From a virus, in the IMG/VR virus record IMGVR_UViG_3300023192_004492, positions 1 to 47,040 of that record: a DNA stretch of 47,040 nucleotides, one strand, 5' to 3'. Position numbers and translations under genes: made by a program. Below the pieces are notes generated by a model. The model searched no databases and was not told the origin of the DNA. It saw only the letters and a program-made list of their open reading frames with translations. Below are positions 18,201-25,482 of this stretch, in pieces. How positions within the stretch are numbered: the stretch's first letter is position 1; each line of letters begins with the position of its first letter.

Positions 18201-18703
18201 TCAGCGGTTTGATGGATGATAGGTTCAACACCTTAAAACACTTTTGGACTGCAGTAGCGGATAATCGTCCAAAAAGCAAAAAGAAGCTACTAGCAGCTAT
18301 CGAGGAATATCAAGGTGTTAAAGAGTTCACGCGTGATGAGTTCATTGAAAATAAAGTTAATTTAAGTGGATTATATCCCTTTGATTTGGTCCTTACTGAG
18401 GATGTAGTTAAACGATTGGAATATCACCATATCCCCCCCATATCCGATTATGACCCAGAGTTGGGAGTGGCATGGTTTATTCCACGTGAACTCATTCAAA
18501 GAAAGACTGTTAAAGGACGACCCTATTATATTGTCAGAACTTTGGATAACCATTCCGTTATGATAGATATTAAATGCTGGGGGATTAATCCGCGAAAAGA
18601 TAAGATTTTTTTGAATAGGCCTTATATGGCTAAATTAAAATATGAAGAACAATGGGGCTTTTCTTCAAATGGTACATTATCCAATTGGAAACTCTTGGGT
18701 TGA
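15278..18703 (+). CDS. dnaE: DNA polymerase III alpha subunit (family C, DnaE type)
   Basis: Replicative polymerase with an N-terminal PHP domain (HAHSGVGSPFDG, ALTDHGNMNG). The palm carries GRGSAAGS near residue 428 and PDIDYDVSD near 467, which holds two catalytic aspartates; KFDILGL near 630 holds the third. GRGSAAGSLVAYALGVTQVD is almost canonical DnaE. Length 1141 aa is full size (E. coli 1160 aa). The C-terminal 300 residues carry the helix-hairpin-helix (IKGLGEKAIEQI) and a divergent tail. A complete DnaE in a phage that also carries a family A polymerase is unusual. It is embedded between the methyltransferase and the dUTPase with overlaps or short gaps. Confidence 0.95.
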   Translation: MKKSNIPFVGLHAHSGVGSPFDGLGYPAEHMEYAFNRGNDALALTDHGNMNGLAYQVQHARDMQKEGKNFKPIFGVEAYWLPSISHWRTEVEKLKQDKKAKKQIDTSRSGTNIEDESTKSVSKGILNRRRHLILLAQNQTGLNNIFSLVSNSFHDDNFYRFPRIDYQMLEKYSEGVIASSACLGGVYAGNYWDNKHLGTAAVMNEMRKTTEKMISIFGSSWYGELQWNSIKEQHELNKYIIKISKEYGIELISTADSHYPSKDAWKDRELYKRLGFLGKGKFPEWMSPELPSSLEEIGYEAYPKNGDEMWESYKYYSDKSGASYDDDIIRESIEKTYEIAHNRIESFMPDNTVRLPGFVVPPGETADDALIAACVDGLRDRGLQYEEEYVHRIKEELAVIGDRGFSKYFLTMKAIADRATDVQLTGAGRGSAAGSLVAYALGVTQVDPIKYNLLFSRFLRKDAKDYPDIDYDVSDPMELKEILIEEWGCNTVVPISNFNTLQLRSLIKDVSKFYDIPFVEVNSITSKMLAEATPIAKKIHGIKAGVYTPTFEEVMEYSDSLKRFLLKYPHVKPHIEALVGQVRSVSRHAGGVVVGEELDKYMPLINSGGITQTPWSEGQHVRQLEPMGFIKFDILGLSTLKMIEGAICHILKRHHNVEEPTFEEIKEYYENYLHPEKINLNDQKVYKNVFHKGEWAGIFQFTEKGAQAFCTRVKPKNIIDIAAITSIYRPGPLSANVHELYVEAKKNPSLIQYDNETVKEITKETYGFLIFQEQIALLAHKLGDNISLDEGNLLRKLLTKKGTGKGYEKKLEIHDKFITGCLAKGISQTQAETIWQKFEYFSGYGFNKSHAVSYSIISFQCAWLLTYYPCEWMAAFLDKEPENRKEKAINLAKKWGFEIEPININKSGDVWEISADGKTLIQPLTSIKGLGEKAIEQILLHRPFNTIEELLFNEKIVYSKLNKKAIDVLIRAEALSGLMDDRFNTLKHFWTAVADNRPKSKKKLLAAIEEYQGVKEFTRDEFIENKVNLSGLYPFDLVLTEDVVKRLEYHHIPPISDYDPELGVAWFIPRELIQRKTVKGRPYYIVRTLDNHSVMIDIKCWGINPRKDKIFLNRPYMAKLKYEEQWGFSSNGTLSNWKLLG

Positions 18704-18713
18704 AAGGAAAAAA

Positions 18714-19181
18714 ATGGATCTTAAAGTAGTTAAAATCAGAAAAGAAGCACAATTGCCAACGCGCGCATATCCTACAGATGCAGGTCTGGATTTATATTTT
18801 TGTCCAAACGGAGAAAGAGATGAAATTGTAAGAGAAGAGGGTTTAGCAATTGAGCCAAGAGATTCGATGTTAATCCCCACTGGATTGAGAATTGAAGTAC
18901 CTTATGGTTATATGCTTGAAATCAAGAATAAATCAGGTATAGCTTATAAACGACAATTGGTTGTAGGAGCGTGTGTGGTAGATCCAGGCTACGAAGGAGA
19001 GATATACGTCAATCTTCATAATATTGGCTTTAATACACAATATTTGAAATCCGGAGCTAAAATAGCTCAAGCTGTTTTAATTCAGGTAAATTATTGCACC
19101 ATCAGGGAAGTGTCGGAAGAAGAATTTAGCCAAGGGAGTCCCCGTGGTAATGGTGGATTTGGAAGTACTGGGGATGAGTAA
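18714..19181 (+). CDS. dut: dUTP pyrophosphatase
   Basis: Converts dUTP to dUMP, protecting DNA from uracil and supplying ThyX. The trimeric dUTPase motifs are seen: DAGLDLY (1), KNKSGIA (2, PRSG-like), VVDPGYEGEIYVNLHN (3), GAKIAQAVLIQV (4) and RGNGGFGSTG (5). ATG 18714 follows AAAGGAAA and gives 155 aa, the normal length; an upstream ATG at 18642 would overlap the polymerase by 62 bases and add a non-conserved extension. The ligand loop in motif 2 is longer than usual (an acidic insert after LDLYF). Confidence 0.92.
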   Translation: MDLKVVKIRKEAQLPTRAYPTDAGLDLYFCPNGERDEIVREEGLAIEPRDSMLIPTGLRIEVPYGYMLEIKNKSGIAYKRQLVVGACVVDPGYEGEIYVNLHNIGFNTQYLKSGAKIAQAVLIQVNYCTIREVSEEEFSQGSPRGNGGFGSTGDE

Positions 19182-19192
19182 ATAAAATAGTT

Positions 19193-19203
19193 ACTAATTA
19201 TGA
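19193..19203 (+). promoter_or_regulatory. ACTAATTA element, copy 2 (before the endolysin)
   Basis: ACTAATTATGA lies in the 43-base gap after the dUTPase, 21 bases before the endolysin ATG; AAAGGAG follows as Shine-Dalgarno. The endolysin is a classic late gene, which supports the late-promoter reading of this motif. Confidence 0.5.
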
Positions 19204-19224
19204 GAGAAAAAAGGAGAAAAAGAG

Positions 19225-20067
19225 ATGAGTTTATCATATACTTTAAGAAAAAAAGATAAAGGGCAAGAAGTCAAAAGACTTCAAAATACACTTTCTATCA
19301 CTACCGATGGAATATTTGGTTCTAAAACTGAAAAAGCTGTTAAAGAATATCAGGAGGAGAAGGGACTCGTAGTAGACGGACTCGCTGGAAGGCGCACCTT
19401 GGGTTCTCTGGAAATTGAAGTATTCCCAGCTGTTGATCTTTCTAGTTACAACGGTACCGTTGATTTTAAGAAAATGAAAGCAGCAGGGGTTTCCCACGCA
19501 TGGATTAAACTCACGGAAGGCACTACACATCGTAATCCAGGGTATCAATTAAAATTTGATTCTGCTCGTAAAGAAGGATTTTCATGTGGAGCCTATCATT
19601 TTGGCAGACCAGATACTTACGCAGGAGATCCCCGAGATTGGGAAAAAGAAGCAAATAATTTTTTACTCCAATTAGAGAAAGCAGAATTAAAACCAGGCGA
19701 TCTTGTTCCAGTATTGGATGTAGAAAAAGGAATGAAAACTGACGACAACCATAACGTCCAATGGTGTTTAAATTGGCTGGAGTGGGTGGGAAATGAAACC
19801 TGTACAACGCCGTTAGTCTATAGTGCCCGTTGGGCATGGCAACTTTATATTATGAAAGCAGAGAAAGATATCCAACAAGAATTGGCTAAATACCCCTTAT
19901 GGCTAGCCAGTTACAACAAGGGAGTTGAACCCAAACGTAAAACAAAATTGTGGGATACATGGGCAGTGTGGCAATATACGGGATATGGAAAAATTGATGG
20001 ATGTAAGGGAAGAGTGGACTTAAATTGGATTGCCGGTAATCAATTAGAAAATTTAATAATTAAATAA
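19225..20067 (+). CDS. endolysin: PG-binding domain plus GH25 lysozyme
   Basis: Cleaves peptidoglycan glycan strands at lysis. Residues 8-60 form a PG_binding_1 domain (GQEVKRLQNTLSI, DGIFGSKTEKAVKEYQ, VDGLAGRRTLG). Residues 67-278 are a GH25 barrel: AVDLSSYNG gives the first catalytic-region Asp, and PVLDVEKG gives the Asp 165/Glu 167 pair. WAVWQYTGYGKIDG and VDLNW are the typical C-terminal strands. There is no signal peptide, so release needs a holin; candidates are the XhlA-like protein (28063) and the 50-aa membrane protein (42881). It lies behind an ACTAATTA element and an AAAGGAG. Confidence 0.93.
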   Translation: MSLSYTLRKKDKGQEVKRLQNTLSITTDGIFGSKTEKAVKEYQEEKGLVVDGLAGRRTLGSLEIEVFPAVDLSSYNGTVDFKKMKAAGVSHAWIKLTEGTTHRNPGYQLKFDSARKEGFSCGAYHFGRPDTYAGDPRDWEKEANNFLLQLEKAELKPGDLVPVLDVEKGMKTDDNHNVQWCLNWLEWVGNETCTTPLVYSARWAWQLYIMKAEKDIQQELAKYPLWLASYNKGVEPKRKTKLWDTWAVWQYTGYGKIDGCKGRVDLNWIAGNQLENLIIK

Positions 20068-20075
20068 GAGGGTTC

Positions 20076-20369
20076 ATGGGATCATACGAAAGAAAAGCAA
20101 GAAGAAAAAATAACAATAAAAATAAAAAAACGGCAGAAAAAGAATTAATTAAAAAAGTAGAACTATTTGGAAGTTTATCCGATAAATGCTTGACATGCGA
20201 AAAACCTTTTGATAAACTTAATCGCGAACAGGTCATGAGTTGGAATGTTATCGTGAGCGGAAAGAAAGAACAAGTAAGGCTTTATTGTCCTAAATGCTGG
20301 CAGAGGGCATTAAACTTTATTAAAAAAACTAAAGAAGGATTGTTGAATCGAAAAAAGGAGAGCGAATGA
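20076..20369 (+). CDS. basic zinc-ribbon phage protein
   Basis: A 97-aa protein with a very basic first 30 residues (ERKARRKNNNKNKKTA) and a CLTC ... YCPKC zinc-binding pair separated by about 35 residues, flanking the segment EQVMSWNVIV. I know this arrangement from conserved small phage proteins of unknown function. Nucleic acid binding is a reasonable guess. It overlaps the next gene by 4 bases. Confidence 0.65.
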   Translation: MGSYERKARRKNNNKNKKTAEKELIKKVELFGSLSDKCLTCEKPFDKLNREQVMSWNVIVSGKKEQVRLYCPKCWQRALNFIKKTKEGLLNRKKESE

Positions 20370-20713
20370 TGGAGTACCATTCAGTAGAAAAAAAAGGGTT
20401 TTTGATTGATACAGACCTAGCAGAAGAACTGGGACTATTAGATGAATATTTAATTTGGGAAGAGGACTATGATTCCGATGCTTTTAGGCAGGCTTTCGAA
20501 ACAAAGTTTGGAGTGCTTCCGATAGATTTAAAATATTTTGAATATATGCATGAGGGATGTATTCAGGAATTGAGTGGGTTTGATTGGGATGCTACTTATG
20601 TTATTTTTGATGATCCAGATTCTTACTTAACTGATTGGGAAAAAATGGTACGAGAGTTGGAACAACAGCTAGACATTTTTGTGGAAGAGGGAAAATGGTC
20701 AGAGTTGGGATAA
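20366..20713 (+). CDS. acidic protein of unknown function
   Basis: A 115-aa strongly acidic protein (many Asp/Glu, aromatic clusters such as EYLIWEEDYDSDAF). It starts within the stop of the zinc-ribbon protein (ATGATG after AAGGAG). No motif recognised. Its charge would suit a DNA mimic or a partner of the basic zinc-ribbon protein, but this is only suggestive. Confidence 0.6.
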   Translation: MMEYHSVEKKGFLIDTDLAEELGLLDEYLIWEEDYDSDAFRQAFETKFGVLPIDLKYFEYMHEGCIQELSGFDWDATYVIFDDPDSYLTDWEKMVRELEQQLDIFVEEGKWSELG

Positions 20714-20714
20714 A

Positions 20715-20936
20715 GTGAATAAAGACCATATAAATCACCCAAGACATTATAATATTAACTGGGCAGGCGAGCAAGCCATTGAAACATATAAATATATAAA
20801 TTCGTGGAAAATGGGATACGCAGAGGGAAATGTAATTAAGTATGTTTCGCGTCACAAATATAAAGGTAAGGCTTTGGAGGATCTTAAAAAAGCCCAATGG
20901 TATTTAGCCAAGATGATTGAACAGTTGGAAGATTAA
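20715..20936 (+). CDS. DUF3310 family protein
   Basis: INHPRHYN, YINSWKMGYAEGNVIKYVSR, KGKALEDLKKAQWYL and the closing helix match DUF3310, a small phage family often found with nucleotide-metabolism genes; biochemical role unknown. I start it at GTG 20715, two bases after the previous stop; ATG 20679 is in frame but would add 12 non-conserved residues and overlap the previous gene. It sits just before the IMPDH/GMPR gene. Confidence 0.82.
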   Translation: MNKDHINHPRHYNINWAGEQAIETYKYINSWKMGYAEGNVIKYVSRHKYKGKALEDLKKAQWYLAKMIEQLED

Positions 20937-20964
20937 ACCGTGGAAAAATGAATTGGAGACTTTA

Positions 20965-21984
20965 ATGAAATTACCGGAAACTTTAACTTATGATGATGTA
21001 TTGCTTGTTCCTCAATATTCTAATATAGAAAGTAGAAAGGAAATAGATGTTGGAAGCAGTTTGGATAATAATATCCACCTTAAGCTTCCTATTATTTCTT
21101 CTCCCATGGATACGGTAACAGAAACAAAAACAGCAATAGCAATGTATCAAGCAGGAGGTTTGGGGATTATACATAGATATAATTCAATTAAAAGACAAGT
21201 TGAACTTGTTCGTGACGCTAGCGTAGAAAAAATGTGCAATGTTGGTGCTGCAATTGGAGTAACGGAAGACTTTGAAGAGCGCGCCTGTGCTTTATATGAT
21301 GCCGGGGCAAATGTGATTTGTGTTGATGTTGCGCACGGTCATCATATTCTGGTAGAACGAGCAATTAAAACACTAAGAAGTATTTTTGGCGGCGATATTC
21401 ACATCATGGCTGGAAATGTAGCTACCCTCGCGGGTTTTAATGATTTAGCAGATTGGGGAGCCGATAGTATTCGCTGTAATATCGGTGGAGGCAGCATATG
21501 TTCTACTCGCGTTCAAACAGGGCACGGCGTACCGGGGCTTCACACTATCATGGAATGTGCGAAAACCGACCGAGAAGCTAAAATCATTGCTGATGGAGGG
21601 ATTAAAAACAGCGGAGACATTGTTAAAGCCCTGGCTGCTGGAGCTGATTTTGTAATGCTGGGATCGCTCCTAGCAGGTACCGCTGAAACTCCAGGGGAAA
21701 AAGTAACTACATTTGGTGGGGTGAAAAAAAGATACCGGGGTATGGCGAGCAAAGATGCTCAAATGGATTGGCGCGGGAAATACAATTCAAACGAAGGGGT
21801 GAGTGTCCTTATAGATTATAAAGGTCCCATAGGAGAAGTTTTAACTGCTCTCCATCAAGGAATGGTTTCGGGGTTTTCTTACTCGGGGTGCAAAAACATC
21901 ACAGAACTGCAAACCACTCATTGCTTTGCTAAACAAACGCCAGCTGGCTGGAGTGAAAGCCAAACCCACATTTTAACAAAATGA
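20965..21984 (+). CDS. IMP dehydrogenase / GMP reductase family enzyme
   Basis: A TIM-barrel enzyme of guanine nucleotide metabolism: either IMP to XMP (IMPDH) or GMP to IMP (GMPR). [10 protein letters not shown] and SPMDTVTE are the family start, and GGGSICSTR carries the catalytic Cys. [19 protein letters not shown] and [11 protein letters not shown] complete the barrel. CBS domains are absent and the [12 protein letters not shown] tail is GMPR-like, while GHGVPG after the Cys is neither typical form, so the reaction direction is unresolved. ATG 20965 follows GGAG and gives 339 aa; the longer frame from 20917 overlaps DUF3310. It overlaps the next gene (ATGA). Confidence 0.88.
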   Translation: MKLPETLTYDDVLLVPQYSNIESRKEIDVGSSLDNNIHLKLPIISSPMDTVTETKTAIAMYQAGGLGIIHRYNSIKRQVELVRDASVEKMCNVGAAIGVTEDFEERACALYDAGANVICVDVAHGHHILVERAIKTLRSIFGGDIHIMAGNVATLAGFNDLADWGADSIRCNIGGGSICSTRVQTGHGVPGLHTIMECAKTDREAKIIADGGIKNSGDIVKALAAGADFVMLGSLLAGTAETPGEKVTTFGGVKKRYRGMASKDAQMDWRGKYNSNEGVSVLIDYKGPIGEVLTALHQGMVSGFSYSGCKNITELQTTHCFAKQTPAGWSESQTHILTK

Positions 21985-22316
21985 AAAAAAGAAAAATAGC
22001 TCCCACGGATGGAAAGTATATTAGAATTCCAACACTTAAAAGCTTGGATTCTAATTTAAGAATAAAATTAAACTTTGATGACGTTACTCGATTTTTTTTC
22101 TTTAATGAATACATTAAAAGTTATCTTATCGAAGATCCTCTTTTAATGCCCTTTGTGGAAAAGATGAAAGAAAGAAGTATGTTAATGAGGAAATTTCGTT
22201 TAAAAAAATCACGACAACTTCGGAAAAAAGAAGAAGAAGTTATTAATAAATTTGGATTAAATCAAAAGGAAATAGAAGATATTTTTGATCTACTTGAAGA
22301 AAAGGAGAATATATGA
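21981..22316 (+). CDS. basic helical protein of unknown function
   Basis: A 111-aa, Lys/Arg-rich protein with a long amphipathic helix at its C-terminus (LRKKEEEVINKFGL, EIEDIFDLLEEK). It is linked by ATGA overlaps to the IMPDH/GMPR upstream and the sigma-like protein downstream. The last 40 residues resemble a protein-interaction helix; since the next gene looks like a sigma region 4, it may be a transcription-related partner (inference). Confidence 0.55.
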   Translation: MKKRKIAPTDGKYIRIPTLKSLDSNLRIKLNFDDVTRFFFFNEYIKSYLIEDPLLMPFVEKMKERSMLMRKFRLKKSRQLRKKEEEVINKFGLNQKEIEDIFDLLEEKENI

Positions 22317-22570
22317 ATTCATGTGCAAAAAAATGCTTAAAATATCATAAAGCGTGTTCCCAAATCAGTTGCCGTCAATGGATGAGATATAGGGAAGATT
22401 TAAACTGTGCTCAAATTGCAGTAAAGAAAAATGGCTCTATGACGTTGAAAGAAGTCGCAAAAAGACTAGGTGTATCCTACGTGCGTATAACACAAATTGA
22501 AAAATCAGCTTTATCTAAGCTAAGAAAAAAAGTTTTTAGTAAAGAATACACTAATTATAACAATAAATAA
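22313..22570 (+). CDS. Cys-rich sigma-70 region 4-like DNA-binding protein
   Basis: An 85-aa protein in two parts. Residues 4-35 have regularly placed cysteines (CAKKC, KACSQISCRQWM, LNCAQIA) that may bind metal. Residues 42-75 (GSMTLKEVAKRLGVSYVRITQIEKSALSKLRKK) match the helix-turn-helix of sigma-70 region 4, which contacts -35 elements. No regions 2 or 3 are present, so by itself it is not a full sigma factor; it may act like a late-gene sigma adaptor or activator. It is a natural candidate to read the ACTAATTA element, one copy of which overlaps its own 3' end. Confidence 0.75.
   Translation: MNSCAKKCLKYHKACSQISCRQWMRYREDLNCAQIAVKKNGSMTLKEVAKRLGVSYVRITQIEKSALSKLRKKVFSKEYTNYNNK
22550..22560 (+). 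promoter_or_regulatory. ACTAATTATAA element, copy 3
   Basis: Full ACTAATTATAA at the end of the sigma-like gene, 54 bases before the scaffold-like gene start at 22615, with AAGGAG in between. Confidence 0.45.
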
Positions 22571-22614
22571 AAGCTATTTTGGCTTTTACATCTAAAATTT
22601 TGCCAAGGAGACTA

Positions 22615-23325
22615 ATGATGGCTGATAATAAAAAAACACTATTAGAAGAAGGGACCATCCGTCGCTTTATGAAACTAGCCGAGCTGGGACCTCTTGCAGG
22701 TAATTTTCTTAACAACATGGAAGAAGATGTAGCTGAAGAAAAGTCTACGGTTTACGCAGAAGAGGATGACGACGTATCTGAAGAAGAATTGGATTTAGTG
22801 GACCTGGGCGACGAAGAAGAAGAGGTAGACGCTGTTGTAGATCTAGAAGAGCCAGTTGGCTCGGGCGAGCTTACCCTTACAGATGAAGAAGCAGAAGCCA
22901 TTTTGGTTGTAGCGGATAAGATTCGTGCTGCCATGGATCTTACACCGGACCCGGAAGAGGTAGAAGTGGATATGGACGTCGAAGATGAAGAGCTTGATTC
23001 GGATATGGACGTCGAAGGTGGAGACCTTGATTTAGATATGGGTGTTGAAGACGAACTGGATGTCGAAGAGGAGATCGACGAAGCCACCAAGAAGGGCGAA
23101 GAGGTTACCACTGGTCCCACCAAGGATGAAGAAGCCTATGAATACCCCAGCAAAGGTGAAAAGTCGGTGACCCGTAAAGGGGAAGAAGATTATACTACCA
23201 AAAGGGGTATGAAAAAGAAAACAGGTCCAGGTAAAGCTTATATGCAAGAAAGTTATCCCCCTAATGCCATGGTTAATGAAATCGCACGCCGGGTACTAAA
23301 AAGAATCTTGACAAAAAATAAATAA
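22615..23325 (+). CDS. acidic scaffold/core-like protein
   Basis: A 236-aa protein. The N-terminus (KKTLLEEGTIRRFMKLAELGPLAGNFL) is a signature I associate with marine-phage particle-associated proteins. Residues 37-160 are extremely acidic with a repeated (D/V)MDVE(D/G) unit, then a Lys/Thr/Gly-rich stretch and a basic C-terminal helix (NEIARRVLKRILTK). Acidic centre with helical ends resembles prohead core/scaffold proteins. It stands close to a ClpP-like protease, in keeping with head maturation, but no capsid gene is in the window. ATG 22615 follows AAGGAG; ATG 22579 would overlap no useful signal. GC content is higher than its neighbours. Confidence 0.6.
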   Translation: MMADNKKTLLEEGTIRRFMKLAELGPLAGNFLNNMEEDVAEEKSTVYAEEDDDVSEEELDLVDLGDEEEEVDAVVDLEEPVGSGELTLTDEEAEAILVVADKIRAAMDLTPDPEEVEVDMDVEDEELDSDMDVEGGDLDLDMGVEDELDVEEEIDEATKKGEEVTTGPTKDEEAYEYPSKGEKSVTRKGEEDYTTKRGMKKKTGPGKAYMQESYPPNAMVNEIARRVLKRILTKNK

Positions 23326-23356
23326 TCGTTTACCATTCTTTTAAGTGAGGTTTTAG

Positions 23357-23770
23357 ATGTGGGAATTTTTTTGGTTTGTTCTTGGCGCATTAGTCTATTC
23401 TATTCTGTTTCGGTTCCATCGAGTATATGAAAAAGCAAAGTTTATTCAAGATATTAAAGTTATCGCTTTCATTCTAATTGGAAGAGCCTTTGAGGCTTTA
23501 ATATTTTCTCATGCTTTAAAGTACAAACTTCTAAATGACGATCCCGATATGGACAATGAAAAAATAAAACTATTTAAGAATAACGATGATGCTTTTCTTG
23601 TTGCATGGAAAAATGAAACGGTTGAAAAGCTTAATTCTGCTGTTCCGCCACTTTACAAAAGCTTTTTGGAACTTGACTCGTGGCAGGACATGATGGATAT
23701 TTTAGATATGTGTTATAAGAAAGGAGTAAAACACCAGAGTGAAAAAAAATACCAAAGAGACGAAAGATGA
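23357..23770 (+). CDS. N-terminally membrane-anchored protein
   Basis: A 137-aa protein with an N-terminal transmembrane segment (FFWFVLGALVYSILF), a second hydrophobic stretch (VIAFILIGRAFEALIF) and a soluble helical C-terminal part. Its 3' end overlaps the ClpP gene by 32 bases. No family recognised; the overlap suggests co-expression with the protease. Confidence 0.6.
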   Translation: MWEFFWFVLGALVYSILFRFHRVYEKAKFIQDIKVIAFILIGRAFEALIFSHALKYKLLNDDPDMDNEKIKLFKNNDDAFLVAWKNETVEKLNSAVPPLYKSFLELDSWQDMMDILDMCYKKGVKHQSEKKYQRDER

Positions 23771-24389
23771 CAAAAATTCGGACACTCCTTTATTAATTAA
23801 TATTTTAGATCCTGGTCCTTCTTTTCCTCAAACCCGCTGTATTACTCTTTTTGGAGATTTAGATGAAGAGAAAATTGAGAATGTCTGTAGTGGGCTTTTA
23901 CTTTTAAAAGATGTTTGTACGGAAGAAGTACCCAAAGATGCCAGCGATACAGAATGTGAACTAGAAACAATTAAAAAACCTATTGAATTTTATATCTCTA
24001 CATGGGGAGGAGATGCTCTTGGCATGTTCGCTATTTATGATCTTATGCGAATGATTCGGGAAGAGTGTGATATTAGTACCTTTGGAATTGGCAAGGTAAT
24101 GTCCGCAGGTGTATTACTGCTCGCGGCAGGCACCAAAGGAGAAAGAAGGGTGGGAAAGCATACGCGAATTATGATGCATTCTGTACGCGCCGGTCACTAT
24201 GGATCTCTTCACTCTTTAGAAAACGAAATGAAAGAAACTAGATGCACGCAAGAACAACATATCCAGGCTTTAGTTACAGAAACAAAAATGACCAAAAGAC
24301 AAATAAGAACCATGCTGGAGAAAAAAGTTGATGTATACTTTAATGCTGCAGAAGCAGTAAAGTTTGGTATTGCTGATATCATCGTTTAG
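23739..24389 (+). CDS. ClpP-like serine protease
   Basis: Serine peptidase of family S14. The catalytic Ser is in GKVMSAGVLLLAAG (Ser 122), the His in RIMMHSVRAG (His 147) and the Asp in EKKVDVYFNAAEA (Asp 198); FYISTWGGDALG is the oxyanion/substrate strand. Length 216 aa matches ClpP. Acidic inserts near residues 60-78 are unlike bacterial ClpP. In phages S14 proteases often process proheads; the nearby acidic scaffold-like protein favours that over general proteolysis, as no ClpX/ClpA is present. The GTG start lies inside the previous gene. Confidence 0.88.
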   Translation: MKKNTKETKDDKNSDTPLLINILDPGPSFPQTRCITLFGDLDEEKIENVCSGLLLLKDVCTEEVPKDASDTECELETIKKPIEFYISTWGGDALGMFAIYDLMRMIREECDISTFGIGKVMSAGVLLLAAGTKGERRVGKHTRIMMHSVRAGHYGSLHSLENEMKETRCTQEQHIQALVTETKMTKRQIRTMLEKKVDVYFNAAEAVKFGIADIIV

Positions 24390-24392
24390 GAA

Positions 24393-24403
24393 ACTAATTA
24401 TAG
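24393..24403 (+). promoter_or_regulatory. ACTAATTATAG element, copy 4
   Basis: Occupies the gap after the ClpP-like gene and ends one base before ATG 24405, exactly where a Shine-Dalgarno would be expected; none is present. Confidence 0.45.
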
Positions 24404-24404
24404 T

Positions 24405-25472
24405 ATGACTGATGTAAATAAATTAGTAGAAAGCTATTTTGCTCCTCGACCCGTATCTCTCACTAAACAAATGTTGTATGAGATGTTTGACAAGGTGTAT
24501 AATGAACAAAAAACAGGTAGCACAGAAAGACAAGAAAGACAATTTGTAAAAATCATTGAGAGTTACGCGACCTTAGATGATCCCATAATTGTAACTTTTG
24601 GAAATTTGGCAATTGAGGAAGTGATTGGCGCTTTAAAGGTTGAGGGGCTAGCAGCATATGGTAAAGAGCCATACACAGATGTTATTATACAAACTATTAG
24701 TAGAGATTATAATTTATCTTTGAAAGGGCTAGATGCACCATCGTTGATGGGAGCAGGTGCCATGGGAATAGAAAAATTAGTTCCAGGCTGGCTTCGCACT
24801 GTTACTCCCAAAGTGGTGAGTAGGCTTCAAGAGATGGGATTTGAGAAGGGTGACTGGATAACTCGTTCGCAAAAAAATATTAAAACAATCTCACGAAAAG
24901 CGCGAAAAAGGTTTGGTAAAACTGGTAAAGAAATCGTTTTTAGTGGGTATAAAGATAATCAGGAATTCCCCATTGTAGAAGAAGAAAGCGCAGCCTTTAT
25001 GGGGTATCCTCCTTACGTAGGCAAAATTACAATTGAAGAAAAAGACAATAAAATAAAAATTGTATCTGAGATTCATGATAATGAGGCAGCTCGACATTTG
25101 CCCGATATGTTTTTTAAACTTGGGAGGAAAAATATTGAAACTTTATTTGCGGGGACTGAAGAAGTAGGAGGACCAATAGATTATATCTACAAGGGTCCGA
25201 TGGACGTGAGCCATGAATGGTATCCTGAAGAAAGAAAATTAATTTTTATAGATTCCAAATTATATGATATAAAAAGTTTTATCGATAGCTATCCTAATAT
25301 TTATTTACGAGTTAGAAAACGCCGGATTGATCAACCATTTGATCCTGACTTAAACCACCCAATACTTGGAAAGGCAATATTTGGAAAAGGTGTTATTAGT
25401 CGTGAAGGTCCAGCCCGGATAGTTATTGCTGATAAAATTAGTTCAAAGGCAGAATTTGGTGGCGAGATATAA
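24405..25472 (+). CDS. 355-aa phage protein of unknown function
   Basis: Not recognised with confidence. The N-terminus has SLTKQMLYEMFDKVYNE, similar to the helical openings of other phage proteins here. Residues 85-125 (YTDVIIQTISRDYNLSLKGLDAPSLMGAGAMG) place a D, then S-L-K after 11 residues, which faintly recalls a PD-(D/E)xK nuclease core with the acidic residue lost; similar DVIL...SMKG...APS segments occur in other phage proteins. The C-terminal half is beta-rich and basic. It follows ClpP behind an ACTAATTATAG element, so a late or virion role is plausible. Confidence 0.6.
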   Translation: MTDVNKLVESYFAPRPVSLTKQMLYEMFDKVYNEQKTGSTERQERQFVKIIESYATLDDPIIVTFGNLAIEEVIGALKVEGLAAYGKEPYTDVIIQTISRDYNLSLKGLDAPSLMGAGAMGIEKLVPGWLRTVTPKVVSRLQEMGFEKGDWITRSQKNIKTISRKARKRFGKTGKEIVFSGYKDNQEFPIVEEESAAFMGYPPYVGKITIEEKDNKIKIVSEIHDNEAARHLPDMFFKLGRKNIETLFAGTEEVGGPIDYIYKGPMDVSHEWYPEERKLIFIDSKLYDIKSFIDSYPNIYLRVRKRRIDQPFDPDLNHPILGKAIFGKGVISREGPARIVIADKISSKAEFGGEI

Positions 25473-25482
25473 AGAGGTATAA

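Noticed and set aside
22752-23123. 123-codon antisense open frame rich in Ser
   Set aside because: It is the mirror of the acidic Asp/Glu-rich gene on the + strand (GAA/GAT codons read backwards give TTC/ATC and Ser codons); no start signal or independent evidence.
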